In this document: positions 53,583-62,634 of the stretch, piece after piece | Position numbering within the stretch: the first letter of the stretch is position 1 | How the letters are laid out: every line of letters starts with the position of its first letter | From: Desulfobacteraceae bacterium | Lineage (GTDB): Bacteria > Desulfobacterota > Desulfobacteria > Desulfobacterales > Desulfosarcinaceae | DNA: 64,000 nt | Direction: 5' to 3' | NCBI GenBank assembly: GCA_013003715.1 | Contig: JABDIN010000033.1 | Location: 1-64,000, forward strand | Position numbers and translations under genes: made by a program | Notes under the pieces: model-generated | What the model was told of the DNA's origin: nothing | The model's database searches: none | Seen by the model: only the letters and a program-made list of their open reading frames with translations

Positions 53583-54317
53583 TTATTCTCCAGGCGGTTT
53601 CTGAAGTTTCAACTCTCTTTTTTGTATTGATATATCACCGAGAAGAGATTCGACTTCCTCCTCAACGATAATACGATCCATTTCTATATCCAGAACAACA
53701 CCGGCATTCACGCCGATGTAGGTTCCTTTTTTTACAATGTATCCCTTGCCTGTCGCATCTTCAACCAGGGCTTTTGCCCCACTGGGCGCACGAAGTGTCG
53801 CCACCAGTTTGAGCTGGCTCAAATCGACCATTTCCAATGGCGTGGTGGGTTTACGTTTGATCCTCCTTTTGGACTGGGCGATTGTCTCTTTCTTTTTTTC
53901 CTGTAACAGCGGTTGGAATGGGTCGATCTTCCCTTTCGGATCATAGGTATAGGCAATGTTACGGCTTGTTCCTTGTTTATCGTCCGGAATCGATATGTTC
54001 GGGAGTGCCGGTGTTGTGGAAACCGTTGCCGTGGGAACCGATTTCTTTTGGGGTGGTGCGACGGCCGCAGGCGTTGGCTTGGGTTGAGCCGTTGTCACAG
54101 GTGCAGGTACGGGATCAATCTCTTCTGGTTTGGGAACCGCCGTGGCTTTCTTGTTATTGTCAACAGCTATCTTTTCCCGGACCACCTTGGGTTTGGCAGG
54201 CGCTTTGGGAGTGCTTTCACACCCGAAGAAGGTGACACCGAAAATGACGGCGACCAATAACGCCAAGGACCGTTTTTTTGTTCCAGATATGGGGGATGAT
54301 TTCATATTGTCTATCAT
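53583..54317 (-). CDS. pilP: Type IV pilus inner-membrane lipoprotein PilP
   Basis: This 244-residue protein has a signal with lipobox-like F-F-G-C, a long Pro/Lys/Thr-rich linker (residues 33-120), and a C-terminal PilP domain: L-S-Q-L-K-L-V-A-T-L near residue 165, then V-E-D-A-T-G-K-G-Y-I-V-K-K-G-T-Y-I-G-V-N. PilP links PilNO to PilQ across the periplasm. The start overlaps the pilO stop by 4 nt (ATGA). Confidence 0.93.
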   Translation of the reverse strand: MIDNMKSSPISGTKKRSLALLVAVIFGVTFFGCESTPKAPAKPKVVREKIAVDNNKKATAVPKPEEIDPVPAPVTTAQPKPTPAAVAPPQKKSVPTATVSTTPALPNISIPDDKQGTSRNIAYTYDPKGKIDPFQPLLQEKKKETIAQSKRRIKRKPTTPLEMVDLSQLKLVATLRAPSGAKALVEDATGKGYIVKKGTYIGVNAGVVLDIEMDRIIVEEEVESLLGDISIQKRELKLQKPPGE

Positions 54318-54946
54318 TTTTTCTTCTTGGTTTTCTTATTATTCTTTTTTGGTGCGGACTCGATGAACTTGTAGGTAATGGCCGTGCAGGATGTGGACAA
54401 ATCACCGCCACTCTCCTTGTTTTGGGGCTTTATCAAAATGTCATCGATATTGACAATACGTGATAAATTGGCGACCTTATTGAAAAAGACAGCCACTTCA
54501 TGGTAGTTGCCGGTAACGCTGATGGACACCGGAATTTCAGCATAAAAATCTTTACTGATTTCAGCATTGGGCTGGAACAATAGAAAATCAAGCCCGGCAT
54601 CCCTTCCGGATTGGGAGATGCTTGCGATTAAGGATGGAATTTCCTCTTTTTCCGGAAGCGCTTTTCTCACCTCTTCGAAACGTTCACGTGCATCCGCCAT
54701 CTTTTTCCGGTAACTGTCCAGCATCTTGGCATTGGCTCTTGCTTTTTCCAGTTTCTTCTCCTCTGCCTCAAGGTTCGCCTGCAATTTACCGATGGTCTGA
54801 TATTTGTCCCAATAAGACAATCCCACAAAAGCACCGATGAGCAGTACAAAGACGGCCGCACATATGCTGATGCGCTGGACTTTAGACAATTGTTCAACTT
54901 TTTCAAAAAGAGGAGATATTTTATCGGACAATGTTTGTTTGGCCAT
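54314..54946 (-). CDS. pilO: Type IV pilus assembly protein PilO
   Basis: This 210-residue protein has one N-terminal transmembrane helix (about residues 27-47), a coiled coil (about 50-110), and a ferredoxin-like C-terminal domain with P-V-S-I-S-V-T-G-N-Y-H-E-V-A-V-F-F and I-V-N-I-D-D-I-L-I. It ends in a Lys-rich tail. PilO pairs with PilN. The start overlaps the pilN stop by 1 nt. Confidence 0.94.
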   Translation of the reverse strand: MAKQTLSDKISPLFEKVEQLSKVQRISICAAVFVLLIGAFVGLSYWDKYQTIGKLQANLEAEEKKLEKARANAKMLDSYRKKMADARERFEEVRKALPEKEEIPSLIASISQSGRDAGLDFLLFQPNAEISKDFYAEIPVSISVTGNYHEVAVFFNKVANLSRIVNIDDILIKPQNKESGGDLSTSCTAITYKFIESAPKKNNKKTKKKK

Positions 54947-55521
54947 TATTTTTTCTTTCCTTCTAGCGCTTCGGTCGTTTCTCCTATTTTTTGAAACGTG
55001 ATACCAAATGATTTCAAATTTTTCTCAGCAATAACAATCTGCCGGATGGATGAGAGTTTGACTTCCTGGTATTTGCCGGAGTCTTCAAGGTTGGTCATAA
55101 AATCAGCAACCGTTTTGTTGTCCAGGGCAATACCGTTCACCATTATGGATTTTGTTTTGGACTCAAAACTGGTAAACCACATGCGTTTGGGAATCGTCAG
55201 CTGGGTCATGGCGTCCATCAGCATGACCGGAGCCGTCCGGTTGGTGTCCAGGGACTGAATGACCTCTGTTTTTTTCTTAAGAATTTGGAGGTCTTTTTTG
55301 ATCTGAGCAATTTCCGCATTGATTTTATTAAACTTGGCGACCTGATCCTTGGTGTTTTTAATATCCAGATTCAAGGCTTCAATCTTATTCTGAAGAAAGA
55401 TGTGTCCCATCACCAGAAGAATGGTCACAAGGACTAAAGATAGAATAAAGACACTCACTTGGCGTCTTATATTCTCTTGTTTTCGTGCCGCTCGAAACGG
55501 GAGAAGGTTAATGCGTATCAT
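54946..55521 (-). CDS. pilN: Type IV pilus assembly protein PilN
   Basis: This 191-residue protein begins M-I-R-I-N-L-L-P-F-R, the PilN motif that binds PilM. One transmembrane helix (about residues 24-45), a coiled coil and a fimbrial-assembly domain follow. It joins PilM in the cytoplasm to PilO. The start overlaps the pilM stop by 4 nt. Confidence 0.95.
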   Translation of the reverse strand: MIRINLLPFRAARKQENIRRQVSVFILSLVLVTILLVMGHIFLQNKIEALNLDIKNTKDQVAKFNKINAEIAQIKKDLQILKKKTEVIQSLDTNRTAPVMLMDAMTQLTIPKRMWFTSFESKTKSIMVNGIALDNKTVADFMTNLEDSGKYQEVKLSSIRQIVIAEKNLKSFGITFQKIGETTEALEGKKK

Positions 55522-56573
55522 TTATCATCTACTCTTCTTGTCGCCAAACCCATGCATAGGGATGCCTGGGGGGCTATTTTTATGAGGTGATCCATATCAA
55601 ACCGATTTTCGTCTATATTGAAAATTTCAAACGGATTCATTGTTTTTACTTCAGCTGATGTCTCTACGGCCAATAGTTGCCGAAATTCTTTGATATAGCC
55701 GCCGCCGCCGCTGATAATGATCTGTTTGATCTGGTCATCCGGGTAAGTGGAATAGAAAAAGTCAAGGGCGCGTCTGATTTCCGTGCACCAGTCCGACACA
55801 ATCGAGGATACGATGTCGGAAAGATCCTCAGGTGTGATCTTATCGTGTTGCTCGCCGATTTTAATATGTTCGGCGTCTTCGTAACTGCAATCAGCGATGG
55901 ACTGAATTTTCTGATTGATTTGGCCGCATCCCAGGGACACATCTCTCATGAAGACGGAATTTTCGCCCTTTAAAATATTTAACGACGTCTTGCTGGCGCC
56001 GATATCTATCAGCGCAACATTGTCATCACCAATGTCATAATTGGTTTCAAAAATATTCTGGAGGGCGAATGCATCCACATCGATAATACGGGGATTCAGA
56101 CCGGCCATCTGTGACAAGCTGATGTATTCCTGAATCATCTCTTTTTTGGCGGCCACGAGCAAAACACTCATTTGGTTCGGGTTCTGTTCGCTCTCTCCTA
56201 AAATTTGAAAATCCAGGTTCACATCGTTAATGTCGAAGGGAATATACTGTTCCGCCTCGAATTGGATGGTATCCTGCAGCTCGTCTTCCGTCGCGTTCTG
56301 GACATTTATCTTTTTTACGATAACGGAATATCCACCAATGGATACGGCCACATTGCGTTCCCTGATACCATGGCTTTTCAGTAGATCCCGGATGGTGTCG
56401 GCCACCATTTCCGGTTCCTTGATGACGCCATCTTCTATCAGCCCCGGGGCGATTTCGACCATACCGAATTTATCCAGGGTCTTTCCTTTTTTTCTATCGG
56501 AAATTTCCGCGGCCTTGATGCATCTGGATCCGATGTCCAGGCCTATAAGGTTATCTTTTTTCTTAAACAACAT
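55518..56573 (-). CDS. pilM: Type IV pilus assembly ATPase-fold protein PilM
   Basis: This 351-residue actin-like protein has the phosphate-1 motif I-G-L-D-I-G-S-R-C-I-K near the start, F-E-A-E-Q-Y-I-P-F-D-I near residue 105, the second motif A-L-I-D-I-G-A-S-K-T-S near 188, and a late G-G-G-G. It is a cytoplasmic ring that binds the PilN N-terminus. It follows the XRE gene by 9 nt. No pilA, B, C or T genes lie in this window. Confidence 0.96.
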   Translation of the reverse strand: MLFKKKDNLIGLDIGSRCIKAAEISDRKKGKTLDKFGMVEIAPGLIEDGVIKEPEMVADTIRDLLKSHGIRERNVAVSIGGYSVIVKKINVQNATEDELQDTIQFEAEQYIPFDINDVNLDFQILGESEQNPNQMSVLLVAAKKEMIQEYISLSQMAGLNPRIIDVDAFALQNIFETNYDIGDDNVALIDIGASKTSLNILKGENSVFMRDVSLGCGQINQKIQSIADCSYEDAEHIKIGEQHDKITPEDLSDIVSSIVSDWCTEIRRALDFFYSTYPDDQIKQIIISGGGGYIKEFRQLLAVETSAEVKTMNPFEIFNIDENRFDMDHLIKIAPQASLCMGLATRRVDDK

Positions 56574-56582
56574 AATATGCTC

Positions 56583-56780
56583 TTATTCACCAAAGATGTT
56601 TTTACTTTCTGAAAGCTCCAGGCCTAAAGCAATTAATATTTTTCGTTTTGTTTCCATTCGGCAGGGTTTCCCGCTTTCTATGCGGGTGACCGTAATCGGT
56701 GATACATGCGCTTCCCGTGCAAGTTCGGCCTTGCTCATCAACCGCGCCTCTCGAATCTGTTTTAATTGACTTTTGCCCAT
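56583..56780 (-). CDS. Short XRE-type HTH regulator, first gene of the pil operon
   Basis: This protein of 65 residues is read from ATG 56780 (M-G-K-S-Q-L-K-Q-I-R-E-A-R). A longer version to 56879 would only add a poorly conserved head. The HTH is clear: S-K-A-E-L-A-R-E-A-H-V-S-P-I-T-V-T-R-I-E-S-G-K. It is a single-domain Cro/CI-type DNA-binding protein 9 nt upstream of pilM on the same strand, so it probably regulates the pil operon or itself. The ribosome-binding site is weak. Confidence 0.7.
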   Translation of the reverse strand: MGKSQLKQIREARLMSKAELAREAHVSPITVTRIESGKPCRMETKRKILIALGLELSESKNIFGE

Positions 56781-57299
56781 TGGAAAATCTTTAATTTCTC
56801 GTGAATGGTTATGGGTAAATGGGGTATATGGTGTATTCGCTTTTAATCGCCAATTAGCTTGTTTTTTCGAGTATATCACTATTTATTGATCGCGCCTTTT
56901 CGCCTTGTCAAGTAAAATTATATATAATTTACATATAATTTATGTCAGTTAGATTATGTTGTGCATCAAAAACCAGACTTTCCATATATTGTGTACCGAA
57001 ATCAAATTGCATGTTTGTGTTGGTTAATTTATGATGATATTTTCGTCAGGGTCCGGCCGGGAAAGGTTGATTGATGTGATAGATTCATGGATAATCGCCC
57101 CGGCTGAAAAATATGATAGAAATAACAAATACCATATTGTGATAATTTTATTGGTTGATGCATAAAAAGCATTGTCTTGACTTTACACTTTTAAATTATA
57201 TAATTTTTAATTGGCTCGCCGATTCCGGTTAAACTCTCAAATATAAAAAAGAAAGTAAATCCAAAGCTAAAACCGTGTTTTTGAAAGGTTGAATCGATA
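56781..57299. other. AT-rich intergenic 519 nt, divergent promoter region
   Basis: This region lies between the pil operon (minus) and the sensor kinase (plus). On the minus strand, TTGACA at 56911-56906 has weak -10 candidates at about 56889-56882. The stretch 56912-57240 is very AT-rich (for example ATATATAATTTACATATAATTT) with no clear gene. A tRNA or small RNA was not recognised. Confidence 0.45.
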
Positions 57300-57428
57300 A
57301 TGGAACGGACTGTGAAAGTGCTTCAATACTCCTATCGGCGACACCTAAGAATTTCTTTAAATATTTTTTTCATTTTTGTTTTCGGTCTCAGTACCGATGT
57401 GCAAGAATCGATCAAGCCACTTCAATGA
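57300..57428 (+). CDS. Possible 42-residue coupled leader protein for the sensor kinase
   Basis: An ATG-initiated frame begins at 57300, with AAAGG about 11 nt upstream. Its TGA (57426-57428) overlaps the kinase ATG (57425-57427) as ATGA. The peptide has a basic start and a hydrophobic run (I-F-F-I-F-V-F-G), resembling a tiny membrane protein. The kinase gene has no Shine-Dalgarno of its own, so translation of this frame could supply re-initiation. The length is short and chance remains possible. Confidence 0.4.
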   Translation: MERTVKVLQYSYRRHLRISLNIFFIFVFGLSTDVQESIKPLQ

Positions 57429-58861
57429 AACCCCGGCCGGTTACTGAAAAATCCAAACCCTTTATCCTTGTGAAATATTTCGCTTTTACAAGCATTGTCG
57501 TCATGTTTCTCGGCACAATTGTACTCTCTGTTCTGAATACCCATTGGGCCAGGCGGATGCAGTATCAAAAAAGTGAAGAATATGCATTGCTACTCATCGA
57601 AAATCTCAACCACCAGGTATTGATGCAATTCATGATTCCCGTACAATTGAAATATGGGAAGATAGAGCTCAGTAAAAGTTACCAGTCTGAATTGATGGAT
57701 ACTGTGGTTCGAAATACCATGCACAGTTTCAATGTTGAAATGGTGAATATATATGTGTTCAAAGAGGACCTCATCGCCTATAGTTTTTCCCAGGAACTGG
57801 TGGGGATGAAGAATCTGGGGGGGGGCAGCTACCAGAAAGCCCGGAATGGACTCTCCACCTCAAAATTGGTCAGCACCGGCTCATTCATTGAAATTTTGCT
57901 GGGTATCCCCAAAGAAGTCCGTATCATCACATTTGCGCCACTGCGGGTGAATCTGCCGGAAGTCCTGCCGCTGCCGAAAGTGTCCGGATATGTGCTTGGA
58001 GTCGTTGAAATCGTTCAGGACCTGACGGCGGATTACCGGACCATCTTCAGATTCCAGGTATTGGTCATTGTGACCATAACCATGGTAATGGCCATTTTAT
58101 TTGTGGTTTTGATAACCGTTGTGAAACGCGGTGAAAACATCATTCAAAAACGCGCACAGGAAAGGTTAAAGCTTGAAGAGCAACTGGCCAAAGCCAAACA
58201 CCTATCAACACTGGGTACCATGGTGGCGGCGGTCAGTCACGAAATACGCAATCCATTGGGGATCATCAGCAGTTCGGCGGAGCTGTTGAAAAAGAAGATG
58301 GGCTCGGGGAATTCGAACGCATCCATACCCAATATCATTATTGAAGAGTCCGGCCGGTTGAATGTCATCATTACTGATTTTCTCAATTTTGCAAGGCCGA
58401 AAGAGCCCAATTTTGTGCCGTGCGATATCTCTGAAATTTTGCGAAAGAACACCTCCTATCTGTCCTCACAAACCAGCCGGCAGGGGTACCGGATTCACGA
58501 AAAATATGAGGTTCCCCTGCCCATCGTGATGGCGGACCCAGACCTGCTGTATCAAGCCTTCCTGAATCTGTTGATAAATGCAATGCAGGCTATGCCGGAT
58601 GGAGGCGATATTATCATTTCGGCCGGCATGGTGAATGGTGCGTTGAAGATAGGAATAGACGATAATGGCAATGGTGTTACCGAAGAGCTCTTGGAGAAAA
58701 TATGGAATCCATTTTTCACCACCAAGGAAAAGGGGACCGGTTTGGGGCTGGGCATCGTTAAAAATATAATTGAGGCTCACAGCGGCTCGATCGACATCCA
58801 AAACCGGCCTGGAAAAGGAGCCCGTGTGACGATCCACCTGCCCGAATCCCAAGGAGCATAA
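57425..58861 (+). CDS. Membrane sensor histidine kinase, PilS/AtoS-like
   Basis: This 478-residue protein has two transmembrane helices (about residues 16-38 and 213-235) bounding a periplasmic or extracytoplasmic sensor region of about 175 residues. HisKA follows with His in V-S-H-E-I-R-N-P-L, and HATPase_c with N-L-L-I-N-A-M-Q-A-M, D-D-N-G-N-G-V and G-T-G-L-G-L-G-I. No HAMP or PAS domain is evident. It is 2 nt from the response-regulator gene and next to the pil operon. A PilS-like role in pilus control is plausible but not shown. Confidence 0.9.
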   Translation: MKPRPVTEKSKPFILVKYFAFTSIVVMFLGTIVLSVLNTHWARRMQYQKSEEYALLLIENLNHQVLMQFMIPVQLKYGKIELSKSYQSELMDTVVRNTMHSFNVEMVNIYVFKEDLIAYSFSQELVGMKNLGGGSYQKARNGLSTSKLVSTGSFIEILLGIPKEVRIITFAPLRVNLPEVLPLPKVSGYVLGVVEIVQDLTADYRTIFRFQVLVIVTITMVMAILFVVLITVVKRGENIIQKRAQERLKLEEQLAKAKHLSTLGTMVAAVSHEIRNPLGIISSSAELLKKKMGSGNSNASIPNIIIEESGRLNVIITDFLNFARPKEPNFVPCDISEILRKNTSYLSSQTSRQGYRIHEKYEVPLPIVMADPDLLYQAFLNLLINAMQAMPDGGDIIISAGMVNGALKIGIDDNGNGVTEELLEKIWNPFFTTKEKGTGLGLGIVKNIIEAHSGSIDIQNRPGKGARVTIHLPESQGA

Positions 58862-58863
58862 TA

Positions 58864-60249
58864 GTGGATACAATTCTGATTGTCGATGATGAAAAAAATT
58901 ATCCCCTGATTCTCAGTGCGGTTCTTGACGAGGAAGGATTTGAAACGCTCACGGCCAATTCGGGTCAGGAAGCCCTCGAGAGGTTAAACGATTCTGATAT
59001 CGACCTCGTGTTGACGGATATGAAAATGCCTGTGATGGATGGAATCGAATTGCTCGAGCACATCAAAAAGAAAGACGCCGAGCTGCCGGTCATCATGATG
59101 ACCGCCCACGGTACCGTGGAAAAGGCTGTCGAGGCCATGCAGAAAGGCGCTTACAATTATATTCTGAAACCGTTCGATAATGAACGACTGGTATTATATG
59201 TCAATAAAGCCGTTGTCATGCGCCGGGTTATCAAAGAAAATCGACGGCTCCGGGAACAAGTGCGGTCTCAATTCAGCTTCGGCAAAATCATCGGCAAAAG
59301 TAAAAAGATGACGGCGGTTTTCGATACGATTCGGAAGGTGGCACCGACCACTGCCACAGTCCTCATCGAAGGTGCCAGCGGCACCGGAAAAGAGTTGGTG
59401 GCCAAATCCATTCATTATAATAGTGCCCGCCGGAGCGCACCGTTCATTGCGGTTAATTGCTCGGCCCTTGCCGAGACACTTCTGGAAAGTGAATTATTTG
59501 GCCATGAAAGGGGGGCGTTCACAGGTGCCGCATCCATGAAAAAAGGGCGGTTCGAGCTGGCCGATGCCGGCACCTTGTTCCTGGATGAAATCGGAGAACT
59601 ATCACAGGGGCTGCAGGTCAAACTGCTTCGGGTGCTTCAGGAGAAAGTGTTTGAACGGGTTGGGGGAACCAAGACAATATCCGTCGACATTCGATTGATT
59701 GCAGCGACCAATAAGTCTTTGAGGGCCGAAATCGAAAAGGGCCGGTTCAGGGAAGATCTGTTTTATCGGCTTAACGTGGTGCATATTGTTTTGCCGCAAT
59801 TGAAGGAACGCCCCGAGGACATCCGGCCGCTTCTTTACCATTTTATCGACAAATACAAATCGGAACGCAATTCGGATATACCGGTCACACGCGTGGAGCA
59901 GGAAGTGGAAAGGCTATTTTATGACTATAATTGGCCGGGCAACGTCCGTGAGCTGGAAAATGTGGTGGAACGCGCCATGGTCATGTGTCCCGGGGATACG
60001 ATTCGTGTTGCCGATCTTTCCAGTGATTTTCGGGAGAATGTTACGGACGTATTACAGGTGGAAGGTATCCCGCCCAATGCGAAATTATATGACACCCTGG
60101 TCAATGTGGAAAAACAGATGATCCTGCACGCCCTTAAAAAGGCCAATTTCGTGCAGGCCCATGCCGCGGAGCTTCTGGGAATCGGGAAGAGCGGCCTGAA
60201 TCAGAAAATCAAAAAATACAATCTGGACATCAACCCGAAACAAGATTGA
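58864..60249 (+). CDS. Sigma-54-dependent response regulator (NtrC family)
   Basis: This 461-residue protein starts at GTG 58864. It has a receiver domain with D-D-E and phospho-acceptor Asp in V-L-T-D-M-K-M-P, an AAA+ domain with Walker A G-A-S-G-T-G-K-E and Walker B F-L-D-E-I-G-E, an intact G-A-F-T-G-A loop, and a Fis-type HTH at the C-terminus ([16 protein letters not shown]). It activates sigma-54 promoters when phosphorylated by the kinase next door. Its intact loop contrasts with the altered loop in the NtrX-like protein of this window. Confidence 0.94.
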   Translation: MDTILIVDDEKNYPLILSAVLDEEGFETLTANSGQEALERLNDSDIDLVLTDMKMPVMDGIELLEHIKKKDAELPVIMMTAHGTVEKAVEAMQKGAYNYILKPFDNERLVLYVNKAVVMRRVIKENRRLREQVRSQFSFGKIIGKSKKMTAVFDTIRKVAPTTATVLIEGASGTGKELVAKSIHYNSARRSAPFIAVNCSALAETLLESELFGHERGAFTGAASMKKGRFELADAGTLFLDEIGELSQGLQVKLLRVLQEKVFERVGGTKTISVDIRLIAATNKSLRAEIEKGRFREDLFYRLNVVHIVLPQLKERPEDIRPLLYHFIDKYKSERNSDIPVTRVEQEVERLFYDYNWPGNVRELENVVERAMVMCPGDTIRVADLSSDFRENVTDVLQVEGIPPNAKLYDTLVNVEKQMILHALKKANFVQAHAAELLGIGKSGLNQKIKKYNLDINPKQD

Positions 60250-60285
60250 TGGCGCGGATCGACTCCGCCCGGTAAATATCCCGAT

Positions 60286-60969
60286 CTATACCGACACATC
60301 AACATCCACAACTTCAGCATATATGGAATCAGGATAGTCCATTAGCAATTTTTGATATGCATCGATGCTTTTTTCCGATTCACCCGTCAGTTTGTACAGG
60401 CGTCCCATGTTAAACAAGGCCATATCCGTCAGGACACTCGTGGCATCATCCGCAAGGATTTTGTAGTATTTCAGGGCATTTGGGAAATCCTTTTTCTGCT
60501 CATACGCATAGGCCAACCCATTCACGGCAAGCGGATATAAAGAGGTCGCCTTGAATATGGATACCGACTTTTCATACGCGCGGATGGCTTTATCGGTTTC
60601 ACCGGCTTTATAACAAATGTTGCCGTAAGTCAGTGTGGCCAGTTTACCCGCGGATTTGCCGGCGTATTTGGTCATGAGGGTATCGAAGTCGGATTGCACC
60701 TCGCTGAAGACATTACCGGAGTCGTCTGATTCCATGGCTGCCTGATACTTTTCAACGGCTTTTTGCAGCAACATCGTCGCCTTGTTTTCATTGTTTTCGG
60801 ATACAAACCGGGCGCCGGCCACAATGATGATCAGGGCAAAAAAGCCAATGGCGCCATAAATGACATGATGCTGATATTCTCTTGACCATGCGATTATCTT
60901 ACCGGTTGTGGTGATGAATTCGTCCGGTTCCTTTAATAATTTCTTGCGGGTTATTCTTTGCTTTGCCAT
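60286..60969 (-). CDS. YfgM-like membrane-anchored TPR protein
   Basis: This 227-residue protein starts behind GGAGG. One transmembrane helix lies at about residues 38-58, with a basic cytoplasmic head. About four TPR units follow (for example A-T-L-T-Y-G-N-I-C-Y-K-A-G-E-T-D-K-A-I-R-A-Y and A-L-K-Y-Y-K). The layout matches YfgM, which associates with the SecYEG translocon and periplasmic chaperones. The next gene is a PfkB sugar kinase, not the usual bamB/der neighbours, so the family is suggested by architecture only. Confidence 0.65.
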   Translation of the reverse strand: MAKQRITRKKLLKEPDEFITTTGKIIAWSREYQHHVIYGAIGFFALIIIVAGARFVSENNENKATMLLQKAVEKYQAAMESDDSGNVFSEVQSDFDTLMTKYAGKSAGKLATLTYGNICYKAGETDKAIRAYEKSVSIFKATSLYPLAVNGLAYAYEQKKDFPNALKYYKILADDATSVLTDMALFNMGRLYKLTGESEKSIDAYQKLLMDYPDSIYAEVVDVDVSV

Positions 60970-61045
60970 GTATCCTCCATCGTCGGTGGTCTTGCTTAAT
61001 GAACTTCTGAATCGAATTAGATCTGTTTTTCGCTGTCTTCCACCA

Positions 61046-62047
61046 TCAAGGCGCTAATATCCGTTTGATTCGCGCCCAGCCGTCATCGGGAATATTGGCA
61101 CCGATGACACGGCAAACTTCATATCCACAGGCCGATCCGAGTTGGCCGCAGGTTTCAAGGGTGAGGCCGTTCACCAGCCCGTAAAGAAATCCCGAGGCCC
61201 ACAAATCACCGGCACCCGTCGTATCAACAATATCCCCGTTTCCGGTTGGGTGAATCCGGATTTCCTTACCACTCCGGTATATATAGCTGCCCCGTTTTCC
61301 CACTTTCAGAACCGCGATTTCCGCCAGTTCCGCTAAGGCTCTCAGTGCGTCAGATTCTCCGGCATATCCCGTGAAGGCCATCGCTTCATCTTCATTGGCA
61401 ATCAGGATGTCCACATAATCGGTAACAATTTCATCGAGAAGCGGCTTCGACTCCTCAACCACGTTAAAACTGGCCAGATCAAGGGCGATCTTCGCACCAA
61501 CGGCTCTGGCAGCCTTCAGGGCGGCACGGATCAACTCCGGATTAAACAATAAATACCCTTCCACATAGACGATTGCGGCACCCTTGAAGCAATCCTTGTC
61601 GATCTTGGCCGGGTCCATTTGTGACGCTGCGCCGAGGTAGGTCATCATGGATCTTTGCGCATCCGGCGTGATGATCGAAAGCACCCTGCCGGTGGGATCA
61701 TCGGAATAAAAGAGCGACGGTTCCACATGTTGCCGCATTAAATCGGATTTAAAGAAATTTCCGAGCCTACCCTTACCGCATTGTCCCACAAACCGGGCTG
61801 CCCCGCCGAGTTTGCTCACACCCACAATCGTATTACATACGGATCCACCGGGAACAATGGTGGGTTTGTTCGTAGACCTGGAAAGCGTCTTGTCGATCTC
61901 CTCGCTTCCAACATAGGTCATTCCACCTTTAACCGCCACGGTTCGCTTCAGGAAGTCATCGGTTTCGTGGGTAAGAATATCCACCAGGGCATTACCGATA
62001 CCGGCAATCAAATCAGGGTTGTCAGCATTTTTGTCTGTAGTTTCCAC
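61046..62047 (-). CDS. PfkB-family nucleoside/sugar kinase (adenosine kinase-like)
   Basis: This protein of about 333 residues is an ATP-dependent ribokinase-fold enzyme. It has G-G-S-V-C-N-T near residue 68 and the PfkB signature D-T-T-G-A-G-D-L-W-A-S-G with the catalytic Asp near residue 280. The length and the I-G-N-A-L-V-D-I-L start resemble bacterial adenosine-kinase-like proteins. I choose GTG 62047, 6 nt after GAGG; GTG 62059 is the alternative, with GGAG 12 nt away. The substrate cannot be read from sequence. It is 77 nt upstream of the TPR gene. Confidence 0.85.
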   Translation of the reverse strand: METTDKNADNPDLIAGIGNALVDILTHETDDFLKRTVAVKGGMTYVGSEEIDKTLSRSTNKPTIVPGGSVCNTIVGVSKLGGAARFVGQCGKGRLGNFFKSDLMRQHVEPSLFYSDDPTGRVLSIITPDAQRSMMTYLGAASQMDPAKIDKDCFKGAAIVYVEGYLLFNPELIRAALKAARAVGAKIALDLASFNVVEESKPLLDEIVTDYVDILIANEDEAMAFTGYAGESDALRALAELAEIAVLKVGKRGSYIYRSGKEIRIHPTGNGDIVDTTGAGDLWASGFLYGLVNGLTLETCGQLGSACGYEVCRVIGANIPDDGWARIKRILAP

Positions 62048-62199
62048 AAGCGTCCTCACGTGTGATGTTCACTCCAGGAATATGAAATTCCGTATCGGCC
62101 CGGTACTTCAGATCAAGCCCGGCAGTCGTCTTATGTTTATTGATTTTTAACGGAAATGCGCAGTTGTGATTTATATGTCGTAAAGCAGGTGTCGCACCC

Positions 62200-62634
62200 C
62201 TACCACAACAGGGCTTGATGAATCCACCCCTTGTCACCGTCCGCATGCTCAAGATGGACCCAGGGGCTTTTTCGTTCTATGACCTTGAACGGGATTCCCC
62301 GCTCCACCGTGAATAGCACAGGATGGTTGGTTCCCGGTCCTGAGCGGACATTAATATTGTCCTTGATAACGATCACCGCAGGTGTCTTACCCAGCAGGGA
62401 TTTGTGTATCCATGCTTCATCCCCTTCGAAATCACGGAAACGGTACCATTCACCGGATGTTTTGACGATCAATACGGGATGGTATTTTTCTACCATCCAT
62501 ATGACATCATAGTTGTTTCCAGGCCCTGAGCGTACATTTGCCTTGTCCACCATTACCGTCATCCGTTCGGCAGCAAAGGACGTGCTCAGTGTTATCCATA
62601 TCAAAAATCCGGAAAGCCAGAGAATTCGTTTCAT
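62200..62634 (-). CDS. Secreted protein with two bacterial SH3 domains
   Basis: This 144-residue protein has a signal peptide (about residues 1-21) and two SH3b domains: about 24-82 (A-N-V-R-S-G-P-G-N-N-Y and W-Y-R-F-R-D-F-E-G-D-E-A-W-I-H) and 85-144 (I-N-V-R-S-G-P-G-T-N-H). SH3b domains bind cell-wall or peptide ligands. The start overlaps the fur-feoA stop by 4 nt (ATGA). No enzymatic domain is present. Confidence 0.88.
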   Translation of the reverse strand: MKRILWLSGFLIWITLSTSFAAERMTVMVDKANVRSGPGNNYDVIWMVEKYHPVLIVKTSGEWYRFRDFEGDEAWIHKSLLGKTPAVIVIKDNINVRSGPGTNHPVLFTVERGIPFKVIERKSPWVHLEHADGDKGWIHQALLW

